Part shown: piece after piece, positions 18,982-27,549 of the stretch
Position numbering within the stretch: position 1 is the stretch's first letter
Layout of the letters: every line of letters begins with the position of its first letter
Virus record (IMG/VR): IMGVR_UViG_3300009151_000118
Location: 1-45,110 of that record
DNA from: a virus
Reading direction: 5' to 3' (one strand)
DNA length: 45,110 nucleotides
Program-made: the position numbers and the translations under genes
The notes under the pieces: model-generated
Seen by the model: the letters and a program-made list of their open reading frames with translations, nothing else
Database searches by the model: none
What the model was told of the DNA's origin: nothing

Positions 18982-20051
18982 TACTGGACCCCCGCCAAAT
19001 CAAGTCGGTAAAGATGCCCAAAATCTTGCGCGCCCATGCGGCGGTAAATGGCATTTATCCTACCACCATTTCCGCGCAATCCATCACGCATTTGGATTTC
19101 ACTGACACCACGCTCTTTGAGAACCCGCGCAGCTTGCCTTTGCAATTTCAAACCAAGGCCCGGAAAAAGAGGCGAAGCATAAAATGTGGTATGCTCGGAC
19201 GATACAATCCCAATTGCATCAAACTTTTCGCCAATAACCGTCATCAGATACCCAAACATTCGGCCATTGCACCGGGCGGTCGTGATCTGCATCGCGCCAT
19301 GCTCGTAAAGCCGGCGCATGTAGGGGATGTTGGTTTTTTCCCATTGGGCCGGGTTTTCACCAATCATCGCCATGTGGTCGCGGAACAAATGTTCGGCTCC
19401 CGCCACCCAATCGTCGAAGCTTTCGGTCTGGAGCGTCAAGCCTTCTGGGGCAACAGGTTCCCGCATAGCCATAGCCGCAAGTGTGTGATGCTTGGCAATT
19501 GCCGCCAAACGCTCCAGCGCGGGGGCGTAGGCAGCGGCATAGCGCATCATGGCCTTCATATTGCATTGCACATTCACCGCCGCCCAGCGCGCCCAGTGCA
19601 GGCGATCATGGGAATAAGGCAGGCAATGCTCAAAAACCGCCTTGCAAGTCGCCTCATCGATCAAATCAGCATAGCGTACTGATAGCACCCCCGGCACCCT
19701 TGCCTTGATCTGGTCAAGCTTGCGGTCAAGATATTGCATCCGGCTTGTGAGCATGGCACGGTCAAACGCCACACCGGGCAGCCGCATGAGGCTTTCCACC
19801 ACTTCCTCAACTGGCCGGCGCACAACTAGCACCTTGGCGTTCGGCGCAAACTGGTCGAGCAGCCGCCACCACGGCGCTGCGGATGTTTCTGCCGTTCCAA
19901 TATCCGGCTGCGCGAACCAAGCCTTAATATCGTCAACGCTACGCATGTGGCGCAATTGCTCATGGCCGCAAATCGCATCCCCATAAGTGAGGAATTGCGA
20001 TAGCCATGCGGTGCGCGACCGAGGCAAAGCAAAGATCACAAACGGCGGCAT
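18981..20051 (-). CDS. Sulfotransferase-like P-loop domain fused to phage GNAT acetyltransferase
   Basis: 356 residues. Residues 5-20 (VIFALPRSRTAWLSQF) form the phosphosulfate-binding loop typical of sulfotransferases. Residues 73-93 (KVLVVRRPVEEVVESLMRLP) match the second PAPS-contact strand-helix, with conserved Arg and Ser. Residues about 214-350 match the GNAT fold found in podovirus ejection clusters: EHLFRDHMAMIGENP, YMRRLYEHGAMQITTARCNG, then a strand and a PLFPGLGLKLQ acetyl-CoA loop. The start at ATG 20051 overlaps the upstream TGA. The substrate is unknown; it could modify a virion or ejected protein, or a host-surface molecule. The upstream extension of the frame to 20237 lies inside the previous gene and is rejected. 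The fusion of the two enzyme folds is unusual. Confidence 0.75.
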   Translation of the reverse strand: MPPFVIFALPRSRTAWLSQFLTYGDAICGHEQLRHMRSVDDIKAWFAQPDIGTAETSAAPWWRLLDQFAPNAKVLVVRRPVEEVVESLMRLPGVAFDRAMLTSRMQYLDRKLDQIKARVPGVLSVRYADLIDEATCKAVFEHCLPYSHDRLHWARWAAVNVQCNMKAMMRYAAAYAPALERLAAIAKHHTLAAMAMREPVAPEGLTLQTESFDDWVAGAEHLFRDHMAMIGENPAQWEKTNIPYMRRLYEHGAMQITTARCNGRMFGYLMTVIGEKFDAIGIVSSEHTTFYASPLFPGLGLKLQRQAARVLKERGVSEIQMRDGLRGNGGRINAIYRRMGAQDFGHLYRLDLAGVQ

Positions 20052-20383
20052 CAGCTCGTGACTGTGCCAGAGGCAAAAAGGTTGACCAAACCACCTGTAG
20101 CACCCTTGGCATAAATCTTGTCGCCGGGAGCAAGCGTCTGGCCGATCAGCGCAAAGATGTTGTACGGCACACCAGCCAAACAATTCTGTTCGACAATGAT
20201 GCTGGCTGCGCCCGTACCACCGCCAGACGGCACCCATTCAATCGTAACCAATTCCGCCGCATTTCCGCGTGGATTATAGAGCGTCATCGCATCGACGCGA
20301 GTATAGCCCGCCGCCGTAAAATAAGCGGTGAACGCATTGGCGATCTGTTGCGACTGGATAAGGGGTTGGATCGTGACAGACAT
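20051..20383 (-). CDS. Hypothetical virion protein
   Basis: 110 residues: MSVTIQPLIQSQQIANAFTA, with short beta-strand-like runs, a Gly-rich middle (VPSGGGTGAASIIVEQN) and a Ser/Thr-rich end. There are no membrane segments or catalytic motifs. AAGGAA lies about five bases before the ATG. It sits between a tail protein and the sulfotransferase-GNAT gene in the late unit, so a minor structural role is likely. I do not recognise a family. The 89 bases upstream (20384-20472) hold no gene I can support. Confidence 0.6.
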   Translation of the reverse strand: MSVTIQPLIQSQQIANAFTAYFTAAGYTRVDAMTLYNPRGNAAELVTIEWVPSGGGTGAASIIVEQNCLAGVPYNIFALIGQTLAPGDKIYAKGATGGLVNLFASGTVTS

Positions 20384-20472
20384 TTTGTTTCCTTTGGCCG
20401 GCTGGACCTTGGAAAGCGTGGTGTCTGCGCCCTCACATTCTCGCTATCACAAATAGGCTTGCAGGCAAAGCC

Positions 20473-21084
20473 CTAACCAATTCGCCACTGGCTTCCGCCC
20501 GATTCCCAATAAACAGGGACATGATTCGCACCGCCGCCCGCTGCAACCGTTCCAAAGTTTCCGGCGGCAACAACGGACCCATCGGTAATAAAGGCGCGCT
20601 GCCCATCATAGGCAGGAGGGGGCAAGTCTGCAAAAATCACCGCATAGCTAGGCTGGGGGGCACTTGCAGGTGTTCTGGCCAGCATTGCAACGGCCTCGAT
20701 CTCGCTGCGCGACATTTGGCCTGATATGGGCGCACTGGTTGGGGCAGAAGCCAAAATAGGTAACGATGGCAGCGAGGTCAAAGCAGGCGCAGCAGGCGCA
20801 GCAGGCGGCGCTACCGCAGGCGGGGTAAGCAAAGCAAGCGCTGCGGCCACATCGTTAATCAGCGCCAGTGCAATAGCTTGAATGCCGCCGGGGCTGGGGG
20901 AATTGGCTTCTGTCACATCGACTATGCCGCCAGTGCCATGAATTGAAGCCCATAGCTCTTGCAAAAATTGAATAGCCGGCGGGGTTAACGTCGTTGTGCC
21001 ATCTTGGTTTAGCGTAGCCCAAGGAAGCCCAAATACCGGGGGCGGTGAATTACCCGCAGATTGCGGAAACGAGGGATTGCTCAT
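20473..21084 (-). CDS. Tail-associated protein with Pro/Ala linker
   Basis: 203 residues in three parts. The N-terminal part (PVFGLPWATLNQDGTTTLTP, then FLQELWASIHGT) is a short module often seen at the start of phage fibre or tail accessory proteins. The middle (80-120) is an Ala/Pro linker. The C-terminal 50 residues (FADLPPPAYDGQRAFITDGS, ending PVYWESGGSQWRIG) form a small domain common at the ends of phage tail proteins. Its ATG overlaps the TGA of the gp10-like gene. The role is inferred from modules and position only. Confidence 0.6.
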   Translation of the reverse strand: MSNPSFPQSAGNSPPPVFGLPWATLNQDGTTTLTPPAIQFLQELWASIHGTGGIVDVTEANSPSPGGIQAIALALINDVAAALALLTPPAVAPPAAPAAPALTSLPSLPILASAPTSAPISGQMSRSEIEAVAMLARTPASAPQPSYAVIFADLPPPAYDGQRAFITDGSVVAAGNFGTVAAGGGANHVPVYWESGGSQWRIG

Positions 21085-22493
21085 CCCATGCCCGCCTTTA
21101 TATCGGCGTAGGCCGCAATGATAGTACGTCGCACTGGGTCAGTAACGACAAATTCCCACATCATTTGTCGCCCTTGGCCCTGCGCCATCCATCGCAAGCG
21201 CTTGAGATATTCACCCTCCATGCCCATAGATCGCCACAATTGCGTTTTTGACCATGTCATCCCGCCATCAATCGATCGACGCATCATAATTTGCGGGTCA
21301 GAGCCTTGCCCGGTTGTGAGGCCAACACCAGCCTGCACTTGCAATTCGAGGCGCGAGCAAAAAATGCGCCGCCGGTCAGCATGTTGGTTCATCGACCAAA
21401 TCAAGCCGATCATGGGATTGCCGATTTCGGTAAAAATATCCGAATCAACGATACCCATTTCACCGCTTAAACTGTCGCCTAAATATACCCCATCATAAGC
21501 AGCAACCGCTGTCGAAAAGCGCCACGCACCAAGGTCGATATAATCAGCATCGACCGAATTTCGCTCATGCCATTTGCCTGTTGATATATCGTAGCACAGA
21601 GTTTTGTTCAGGCTGGGGACGGTCATAAATACAAGCTTGTGACCTTCCCATGTGAACGTCATACAAAAAACATTGGTAATGTTGTCAGCTTTCGCCAACA
21701 AAGTTTCGATAGGGTGCGTCGAAACCCGAAGCGCGGCATTGGCCTGCAATCGGTAAAACACATGGTCAGCACCCAAAAAGAAAATTGCGCCATCTTGTTT
21801 GATGATTGAATAAGGTGAGATACACCCATAATTGATGATACCACCCGAATACCGCTGAAAAGGAAAATTTGCGGTGCCGGCGTCATACCAAATCTCAATG
21901 TGCGAGCTGCAAAAAATAAATTCCAATTGCAGATTTTGAACAGTCGCGGTGACAAATCCCGGCTGCCCTTCGGCAGAGGCAAAGTCCAAGCCGTTATAGG
22001 TCAGGCCATCATAAAGGTCTGATAGGAACCACTGGTTTGTTCCGACGCGGTCAAAAATGAAATAGCCGTCCGTGAATGAAACCGTGTTCGCTGGGTAAAA
22101 TGCCGCCGATGTGATCGACACCAGCCCCCCGGCCACGGTATAAATCCAGCCAGCCACACCGTTAACGATGCACAATTGTACGCCATTATCGCTCATCGAA
22201 ACGCGATTGGTGCCGCTGATCCCAATACCAACAAGGGTTCCCGCACCGTTCTTAGCTACGGACCACAACTCGCTGCCGGAAACGGTATAGATCACGCCAT
22301 TGAAATTCCAACTTCCCCGGTGCGGCCCAAGCCCGACACTTTTCAAAGACAATGTGCCAGGGCAACCAATCAGCGGCATTTTGCCCTCTGCTTCTTCCGG
22401 CTGCCGCTCGGTCATAAAATTGAGCAGCCGCGTGTTCACCAATTGCGGTGTGCGGCTGACTGCAAATTCAGAAGCGAGGACAATTTCAGGCAT
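21081..22493 (-). CDS. Tail completion / DNA-stabilisation protein, P22 gp10-like
   Basis: 470 residues rich in beta-strand and aromatic residues, with repeated SDNGVQLCIVNGVAGWIYTV-like and ADHVFYRL-like blades. The pattern SLYDGLTYNG...FASAEGQPGF, CSSHIEIWYDAG and GCISPYSIIKQDGAIFFLG resembles the P22 gp10 family, which forms the hub below the portal and gp4 and keeps packaged DNA inside. The order gp4-like then gp10-like, overlapping by eight bases (ATGCCTGA), matches P22-type tails. I see no reason to call it truncated. Confidence 0.75.
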   Translation of the reverse strand: MPEIVLASEFAVSRTPQLVNTRLLNFMTERQPEEAEGKMPLIGCPGTLSLKSVGLGPHRGSWNFNGVIYTVSGSELWSVAKNGAGTLVGIGISGTNRVSMSDNGVQLCIVNGVAGWIYTVAGGLVSITSAAFYPANTVSFTDGYFIFDRVGTNQWFLSDLYDGLTYNGLDFASAEGQPGFVTATVQNLQLEFIFCSSHIEIWYDAGTANFPFQRYSGGIINYGCISPYSIIKQDGAIFFLGADHVFYRLQANAALRVSTHPIETLLAKADNITNVFCMTFTWEGHKLVFMTVPSLNKTLCYDISTGKWHERNSVDADYIDLGAWRFSTAVAAYDGVYLGDSLSGEMGIVDSDIFTEIGNPMIGLIWSMNQHADRRRIFCSRLELQVQAGVGLTTGQGSDPQIMMRRSIDGGMTWSKTQLWRSMGMEGEYLKRLRWMAQGQGRQMMWEFVVTDPVRRTIIAAYADIKAGMG

Positions 22494-23451
22494 TGTTCAC
22501 CGCTTCCCAGCTCATGCCAAATTGGATAGGCTCGCTGTCGCGGTCATAATTGATTGCAAGGTCTGCGTACTGGTCCGCTTGCATTTTGATAAATTGCTGG
22601 CGCTCTGGCGGCACATCGTAAATGCCGATCAAGTCTTTAGCTAACGCCCACATCAGCGGCGCAATCCACTCCTGCGGAAAGTCGATAGTGTTAGCCGGCG
22701 AAAAGAAGTCTTGCAACGGGCGATACCATGTGAAGCGAACTGCCCACGCTGTCATCACTGGCGATGGCCAGATATAGAAAATGCCGCGATCTCGCTGGGG
22801 GGTGTAGAACCATTGCGTCGGTGTCCCCGGAGAAAACTTGTTCGGGGTGTCCATGTACTCTTGCCGCGACATGATCCCCATAGGCGTCTCGTTCAGCCCT
22901 TGCAGAGTCAGGAGCCGCGCTGCGGGCACTTTCAAGGGGCGAGATATGGCAGTCGTATATACCAACGCAAAATTGCCGTTTGACGCAGCAGAAGGCAAAT
23001 GTGCGGCTAGCGTGACCACATTGCCAGCCGGCGCTCCGTTTACGGTCGTCCAGAATGTTGCGCCATTGTCGAGGATGATGCCAATGTTTTGCCCGCTCGT
23101 CACCAAAAGCGCGGTATTAACTGTAATCGACCCCGCGCCAGTCGGCGCAGATGCCGTCAGCGTCAACTTTTGCCATTCGTTCGAATCAGAAGTGTTCGCA
23201 TTGGTTCCCGGGCCACCAATCTCATAGCGCACCTGACCGGGCTGAAGAAAGAGGATAGCCTCCTCTTGTGTCCACACGTGCATTCCTGTTGCCTGCACCG
23301 CCGCAACAATCGAGTTCAACTGGAAAATGCCGGTTTGATACATCGCGCCGGTCGGTGTTTCATCTTCGGCGATTACACCAAGCTGGCGCAAAGATTGAGC
23401 CACAATGTCTGTGACCGCCGGGTTCCAATTTGACTGGTTGCTGGTCGTCAT
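22486..23451 (-). CDS. Head-to-tail adaptor, P22 gp4-like
   Basis: 321 residues. The N-terminal helical part (NPAVTDIVAQSLRQLGVIAE, then TGIFQLNSIVAAVQATGMHV) and the C-terminal part (PQEWIAPLMWALAKDLIGIY-DVPPERQQFIKMQADQY) match head-to-tail adaptor proteins that bind the portal after packaging. An inserted Gly/Thr-rich beta section (residues 90-170) resembles the neighbouring protein at 23448-23903 (both have VGATHVYV/GAGSITVN and VGNKIGVMMNNG/SGQNIGIILDNG patterns). The two may therefore share a domain. Its start forms an ATGA overlap with the upstream stop. Confidence 0.7.
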   Translation of the reverse strand: MTTSNQSNWNPAVTDIVAQSLRQLGVIAEDETPTGAMYQTGIFQLNSIVAAVQATGMHVWTQEEAILFLQPGQVRYEIGGPGTNANTSDSNEWQKLTLTASAPTGAGSITVNTALLVTSGQNIGIILDNGATFWTTVNGAPAGNVVTLAAHLPSAASNGNFALVYTTAISRPLKVPAARLLTLQGLNETPMGIMSRQEYMDTPNKFSPGTPTQWFYTPQRDRGIFYIWPSPVMTAWAVRFTWYRPLQDFFSPANTIDFPQEWIAPLMWALAKDLIGIYDVPPERQQFIKMQADQYADLAINYDRDSEPIQFGMSWEAVNNA

Positions 23452-23903
23452 GCTGGTATCCCATAATCACAAACAAGGTTTCCGCTGGCAGCCATATAAG
23501 GCAACGGCGCGGCCAAAACGATAAATTCCCCGGAACCGTCTATCGACAAAAGTTTTGTCGGAAACTCGACCCCATTGTTCATCATCACGCCGATCTTGTT
23601 GCCGACGGTCAGGCCGGTCAGATATTGCACATAGACGTGGGTCGCTCCCACATTTGCCGATGCGCTCATCTGCACATAAACAGGGCCGATGAAATGGTTT
23701 GGAGCCAGCGGGCGGGCGTCAGGGACCGTTTGCAAATCCTTGACGCCGCGCACCAAATCTTGAGGCTGGCGAGGCTCCCAGCGCGCCTCATCGACAATCA
23801 AATTATTCCATTGTTTTCGAGTTACCTCGGATCGTTGCGGGAAACCCGTCCGATCATCAACGCGGTAGAAACTTCCAGCCTTGAAATGATAATGCCTGCC
23901 CAT
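23448..23903 (-). CDS. Virion protein sharing a beta domain with the adaptor
   Basis: 151 residues. The first half is polar (MGRHYHFKAGSFYRVDDRTG). The second half has VGATHVYVQYLTGLTVGNKI followed by GVMMNNGVEFPTKLLSID and PLPYMAASGNLVCDYGIPA. The same order (entry strand, 'G..IGI...NG' turn, 'AA.LP.AASNGN' end) is present inside the adjacent adaptor, so it is probably a small beta-sandwich used in head-tail assembly. No catalytic residues are visible. It is coupled to the adaptor gene by an ATGA overlap. Confidence 0.6.
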   Translation of the reverse strand: MGRHYHFKAGSFYRVDDRTGFPQRSEVTRKQWNNLIVDEARWEPRQPQDLVRGVKDLQTVPDARPLAPNHFIGPVYVQMSASANVGATHVYVQYLTGLTVGNKIGVMMNNGVEFPTKLLSIDGSGEFIVLAAPLPYMAASGNLVCDYGIPA

Positions 23904-23939
23904 AAGCCTAGCCTTTGGAAGCCACGCATGAGCGCGGCA

Positions 23940-25304
23940 TTAACGGTAGGAAATTGTAATATCTGGCGCGGCGGTTCCGGTCGTCACAACAGTCAGGCCA
24001 GTCGAAAAGGCCACATCATAGCGATAACTGGTTTGCCCTGCCAAAGTGTTGATAACGGCGATTACGGTGCCAGAAGCCGCTGTGTTGTCGTAAATCGTCG
24101 CAGTAGAAGCAACCGTACCCAAAGTGTTCACTGTCAAAGTATGTAGAAAACCAGCCCCGCTTTTACATGTGGTCGTGGTCGCGGTCGAAATGTGGCAGTA
24201 TGGCCGGCCAGATTCTTCGACAGCGGCAACACCAATACCTGTGTTGAGCGACGCTGCGGCACTGGCCGATTTTGCAAGGTCAGTCGTGCTACCATTGTAA
24301 AGCTGGTTCAAAGACGTGACGCCAAACCAGTTACCGGAAGTAGAGTTTGCCGTTGCGGCGACACTGCCAACAACGGTGGCACAGCCCGCCGATGATGTTC
24401 CAGAGCAAACCGCAGTAGTTAAACGACTGGCTAGTAGAGCAGTGGGAATGCGCTTTAGCGCGACTTTCACTGTTGACGCACCAGCTCCGACTTGAGTTAA
24501 TTTGAAATTCGTGCCCGTTGGGCATTCATAGACACCTGTTGCGTTTAATGTTGCCGTCTGAAAAATAATGGTCGCGGTATTCACTGGTCGGCATTGAACC
24601 GTATTGTAGTTGCTTCCGCTATCATAGGACGCGCTAGCCGTGATTGAGGTGGCGGTCAGCGCTGTGATATGCAGCTCGACCGCTGCAAAGCCAACCGTCG
24701 AAAATGGCGTGTTGGTCAGATCGACTGCCGATGCGGCACTTGCTGCAACCGTGACGCCATCCACCACACTATCAAGGTTGGCATTAAGCGCAGTCGCGCC
24801 GGCAATACCTTGCACTGTCAGGACATCAGTTGATGCGGTGCCAGCGATGCCAAGGGCAGGCTGTTTAGCCACAGTCGCCGCACCTGTTGGCAAAGGTAAA
24901 GATGCAGCCGAAACTGCAAAGGTGCCAGTACCAGCGTTGGCTGTGACCGTTGGCGTGGCGGCAAAAGCTGGTAGTGTTCCGGTAATGCCAATCGTGGAAT
25001 CTGTCGAGGTCGTAACCCGCTGAGTGCCAGTGCTAGATGCCCCCGTCCCGACATTGACGGTCGCACCATTGACCTGCTTTAGGTTGCTATCCTGTGTCCC
25101 TGATGGCGTCGAGGTGGATGCCCCGCAAAGCTTGCCAGTGGTATCCTGCGTAACCTGCCGATTTTGGCCAGCCGCATAGGTCGTTGGAGGCGTCCCACAC
25201 GAGGACACAACAATGGCGCTACTGGCTTGAGCATAGGCAGCATTGCAGCCTACCAAGCAAAACACCGGTAAAAAAGCGGCGACAAGCCAAATGGGAAATT
25301 TCAT
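23940..25304 (-). CDS. Exported or lipoprotein-like Ser/Thr/Ala-rich protein in the tail cluster
   Basis: 454 residues. The N-terminus (MKFPIWLVAAFLPVFCLVGC) is a classic signal peptide: one Lys, a hydrophobic core, then a lipobox LVGC with Cys at 20 and an alternative signal peptidase I site AYA at 23-25. The mature part is almost entirely Ser, Thr, Ala, Gly and Val, predicted beta-rich, with paired Cys residues (VVSSCG, KLCGAS, TVQCRP, VYECPT, AVCSGTSSAGCA, YCHIST, TTCKSG). These pairs fit disulphides formed outside the cytoplasm. It is coupled by ATGA to the upstream structural gene. It may be a surface-displayed or periplasmic factor, such as one blocking superinfection, or a beta-structured virion protein. 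The function is not known. Confidence 0.65.
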   Translation of the reverse strand: MKFPIWLVAAFLPVFCLVGCNAAYAQASSAIVVSSCGTPPTTYAAGQNRQVTQDTTGKLCGASTSTPSGTQDSNLKQVNGATVNVGTGASSTGTQRVTTSTDSTIGITGTLPAFAATPTVTANAGTGTFAVSAASLPLPTGAATVAKQPALGIAGTASTDVLTVQGIAGATALNANLDSVVDGVTVAASAASAVDLTNTPFSTVGFAAVELHITALTATSITASASYDSGSNYNTVQCRPVNTATIIFQTATLNATGVYECPTGTNFKLTQVGAGASTVKVALKRIPTALLASRLTTAVCSGTSSAGCATVVGSVAATANSTSGNWFGVTSLNQLYNGSTTDLAKSASAAASLNTGIGVAAVEESGRPYCHISTATTTTCKSGAGFLHTLTVNTLGTVASTATIYDNTAASGTVIAVINTLAGQTSYRYDVAFSTGLTVVTTGTAAPDITISYR

Positions 25305-25732
25305 GTCTGCGGAACCCTTTTGCGAAGATAGAGAATAACCGAATAAGTCGCCCCGACCAGTGGGTCTTGGCTAATCATTTTTATGGAGCCTGTTGCTCCA
25401 TCCAATCCTGTTGGCACCCGGATGCCGCCAAAACGATCCCACCGAAAATCCTCCGGCGCAGAGCCGAGCGCAAGAATGTCCTGATCGGTAGTCGCCTCCC
25501 AGCGCATCACCATCTTCATGTCTTGGACATCATAATCCAATCCAATGATCGAGGTATAAATGCCGGGGTAAACGATCTGCCCCCCCGGCGCGGTAACGCC
25601 GAAAGAGCCGGAACTGGTCGCGTTGTAGATCGTGACGCTTTCGTTTGGCGTCCCGTCGGAAACCTGCGTGGCCCTGATAACGACATTGCGATAGCCGTTT
25701 TCAAGGATTTGCAGCGTATTTGTGCTGGCCAT
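25301..25732 (-). CDS. Hypothetical virion protein
   Basis: 143 residues: NTLQILENGYRNVVIRATQV, a Gly/Ser-rich middle, and a C-terminal strand section (ATYSVILYLRKRVPQT). It is predicted mostly beta, with no signal peptide. It lies immediately after the 310-residue virion protein and overlaps the signal-peptide gene (ATGA). The make-up is that of a small head or tail structural protein, but I do not recognise the family. Confidence 0.6.
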   Translation of the reverse strand: MASTNTLQILENGYRNVVIRATQVSDGTPNESVTIYNATSSGSFGVTAPGGQIVYPGIYTSIIGLDYDVQDMKMVMRWEATTDQDILALGSAPEDFRWDRFGGIRVPTGLDGATGSIKMISQDPLVGATYSVILYLRKRVPQT

Positions 25733-25752
25733 TGGTCGATCCTTTTAGCCGT

Positions 25753-26685
25753 TTAGGCTTGAGTAACACCAAAGAGGCCGGTGGTTGGGTTGGTGGCCAG
25801 CAACGACAGGCTTGGGAATACAGCCATCATCAGGCGCTTAGTCCCGTCCGAGGCCGATTGCACTGCATAAGTGCCGCGAACATCACCCGTCACATTGGTC
25901 GCCGTAGTGGCGTCGGCGGCGACAAAACCGGTCGATGCGGTAATCAGCGTCGAGTTCCAGTTGATATGCGTATCACAAAAGTTTGGAGCGCGAATGCCAA
26001 GGCCAAAAATGTCAGCCGTCCCAACCGAATAATTGTGAGCATCGGTGAATTGCGGCACAATCGACGTGATCGCCTTGAACGCTTTTTTGCCGTTGGTCGT
26101 CGCCACACCCGCCGCCGCCGTGATTTTTTCAGTCATCGGATAGCCATAGATGTCATAGCCATAGACAATAAAATCACCCCCAGTCGTGCTAACGACACCG
26201 GTAATTGAGACTGCGCGGCCAACACAAGTTTGGCGGCTATAGAACCCTGTCGTGACGTTGCCGGCGGTGCCAAACAATTGCAACGAAGGCAATGCGTCAA
26301 TCACAACGCCGGCACTCAAAGTCACGCTGGCGGGCAAAAGAAATGCAGGAGCCGCCGCTGAAAGCACGGTAATGCCCGCACCAGTCGCAGCGCGCAATGT
26401 CATTGCCGTTCCACTCACCACATTGGCAAGCGCTGCAATGTTGGCCGTGGCAATCGCACTCGGCACATAATTGGCGACAACGGGTTGAGCGCCGCCATAC
26501 CAGCCAAGATAGGCCGGAAACGTAGCAGACGATCCACGCGCATTTGCTTGGAACCGATGATCTTGCAGGCCGGATGCGAGATAGTCGATATTGGGTGCCG
26601 CATTAAGCGGGATCGCGGTATTGCCATTGTTGTTTCGCGCAAGAACGCGGTGAACAGGTGCATAAAATGTGGTTGCAGCGCCCAT
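25753..26685 (-). CDS. Virion structural protein
   Basis: 310 residues, rich in Ala, Thr and Gly with many short beta strands (TAMTLRAATGAGITVLSAAA, FIVYGYDIYGYPMTEKITAA). There are no membrane segments or enzyme motifs. ATG 26685 has GGAG seven bases upstream (GGAGAATTATC). Because of its size and its place between the head genes and the tail-completion genes, it is likely an abundant tail or head-tail protein. The family is not identified. The 112 bases upstream (26686-26797) hold only a weak frame (TTG 26797, 64 codons), which I do not accept as a gene, and a small 5-bp hairpin at 26704-26719. Confidence 0.65.
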   Translation of the reverse strand: MGAATTFYAPVHRVLARNNNGNTAIPLNAAPNIDYLASGLQDHRFQANARGSSATFPAYLGWYGGAQPVVANYVPSAIATANIAALANVVSGTAMTLRAATGAGITVLSAAAPAFLLPASVTLSAGVVIDALPSLQLFGTAGNVTTGFYSRQTCVGRAVSITGVVSTTGGDFIVYGYDIYGYPMTEKITAAAGVATTNGKKAFKAITSIVPQFTDAHNYSVGTADIFGLGIRAPNFCDTHINWNSTLITASTGFVAADATTATNVTGDVRGTYAVQSASDGTKRLMMAVFPSLSLLATNPTTGLFGVTQA

Positions 26686-26797
26686 GATAATTCTCCGATG
26701 CTGGACCCGAACGTGGGTCTTTCAGTTTCATCGGGTTCAGTGCGGTGACTTCAACAGTACCCGCAATCCTTATCGCCTGAAATGGCCCCTTAGTCAA

Positions 26798-27079
26798 TCA
26801 CACCGTTGGCCGGCCTTTGTGCCGTTCCGCAGAAGCGTACCGCATCAGGTCAAGACGGCCAAGGCGGCTGTATTCCATAAGGTGCCAAATGCCATTGCGC
26901 AGCTCGGATTGAGCCGCTGCAATGGCGCTGTCCTCGCGCTCTGGCCGCAAGCCAATCTCGTACCGGCTGCCCTCAATAATTGCCGTTGCCTTGATGACCA
27001 CACCATCATCTTGAATGTTGACGGTAAAGCCATCAGGCATTGGCTCAAGAACAAGATCGGCAGGAACAACGCGGGTCAT
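26798..27079 (-). CDS. Hypothetical small protein of the head-tail region
   Basis: 93 residues from ATG 27079 (MTRVVPADLVLEPMPDGFTV). It is a compact alpha/beta composition with alternating strands (VNIQDDGVVIKATAIIEGSR) and a charged helix (EREDSAIAAAQSELRNGIWH). The start is coupled to the upstream TGA by an ATGA overlap. The longer frame to 27157 is unlikely because it would run inside the upstream gene. No family recognised. Confidence 0.55.
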   Translation of the reverse strand: MTRVVPADLVLEPMPDGFTVNIQDDGVVIKATAIIEGSRYEIGLRPEREDSAIAAAQSELRNGIWHLMEYSRLGRLDLMRYASAERHKGRPTV

Positions 27080-27243
27080 TTCTTCTTTCGCTTTTTGGCG
27101 TCGAGCGCTTTCTGTCCGGCTTTGTCCATTTTTTTGTCGGCGGGGGATTTCTCCCACGCCTTCATGGACATGCCGCTCTTTTTGGCTTCCCGCTTGTCAT
27201 TTGCCTTATCGGCGCGGCTGCCTTCATATTTGCCCTGCGCCAT
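27076..27243 (-). CDS. Very basic lysine-rich small protein
   Basis: A 55-residue gene too short for many callers. It starts at ATG 27243 with MAQGKYEGSRADKANDKREA and ends in a run of Lys and Arg (KALDAKKRKKK). About a third of residues are Lys or Arg, with almost no large hydrophobic ones, so it should be disordered and bind nucleic acid. It lies three bases after the upstream stop and overlaps the next start. A role in packaged-DNA condensation or as an internal protein is possible but unproven. Confidence 0.6.
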   Translation of the reverse strand: MAQGKYEGSRADKANDKREAKKSGMSMKAWEKSPADKKMDKAGQKALDAKKRKKK

Positions 27244-27246
27244 CGG

Positions 27247-27501
27247 TCAGCACTTTCCGCCGCGCTGGAAATGGTCAGCAACACCCTTGCCAATGCCATG
27301 ATCCGGTGCGCCTTGCATTCCGTTGTGCGCCGCAGAGCGGGCGCTGTCGGGCAAAACATCATGCTTCATGCCGCGATCAGGATGCGAAGCCGTGCGGCCC
27401 GGATAAGCACCAACGCCAAAATTCCCCTTGGAACCGGCCCCAGCCATATCCTTGTGGGCATTCATGCCGGTGGTTTCGAGTTTCTTGCTGCCATAAGCCA
27501 T
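27247..27501 (-). CDS. Gly/His/Asp-rich small protein
   Basis: 84 residues from ATG 27501 (MAYGSKKLETTGMNAHKDMA). It is rich in Gly, His, Asp and Lys with few hydrophobics, so probably disordered (GVGAYPGRTASHPDRGMKHD, GMQGAPDHGIGKGVADHF). It ends in a single Cys. I preferred this ATG to the one eight codons upstream because the natural protein pattern begins here. It precedes the lysine-rich small gene. Function unknown. Confidence 0.5.
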   Translation of the reverse strand: MAYGSKKLETTGMNAHKDMAGAGSKGNFGVGAYPGRTASHPDRGMKHDVLPDSARSAAHNGMQGAPDHGIGKGVADHFQRGGKC

Positions 27502-27549
27502 AAGAGTTCTCCAGATCAGGTTCAAATCAGTTGACGCCGGAAACTACCA

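Noticed and set aside
26704-26719. GACCC/GGGTC hairpin as a terminator
   Set aside because: Only five base pairs with no T-run on the transcribed minus strand; too weak.
26603-26797. 64-codon minus-strand frame from TTG 26797
   Set aside because: It has a TTG start with no ribosome site, runs 83 bases into the next gene and ends in odd Cys/Arg-rich sequence. At most its first 35 codons are protein-like.
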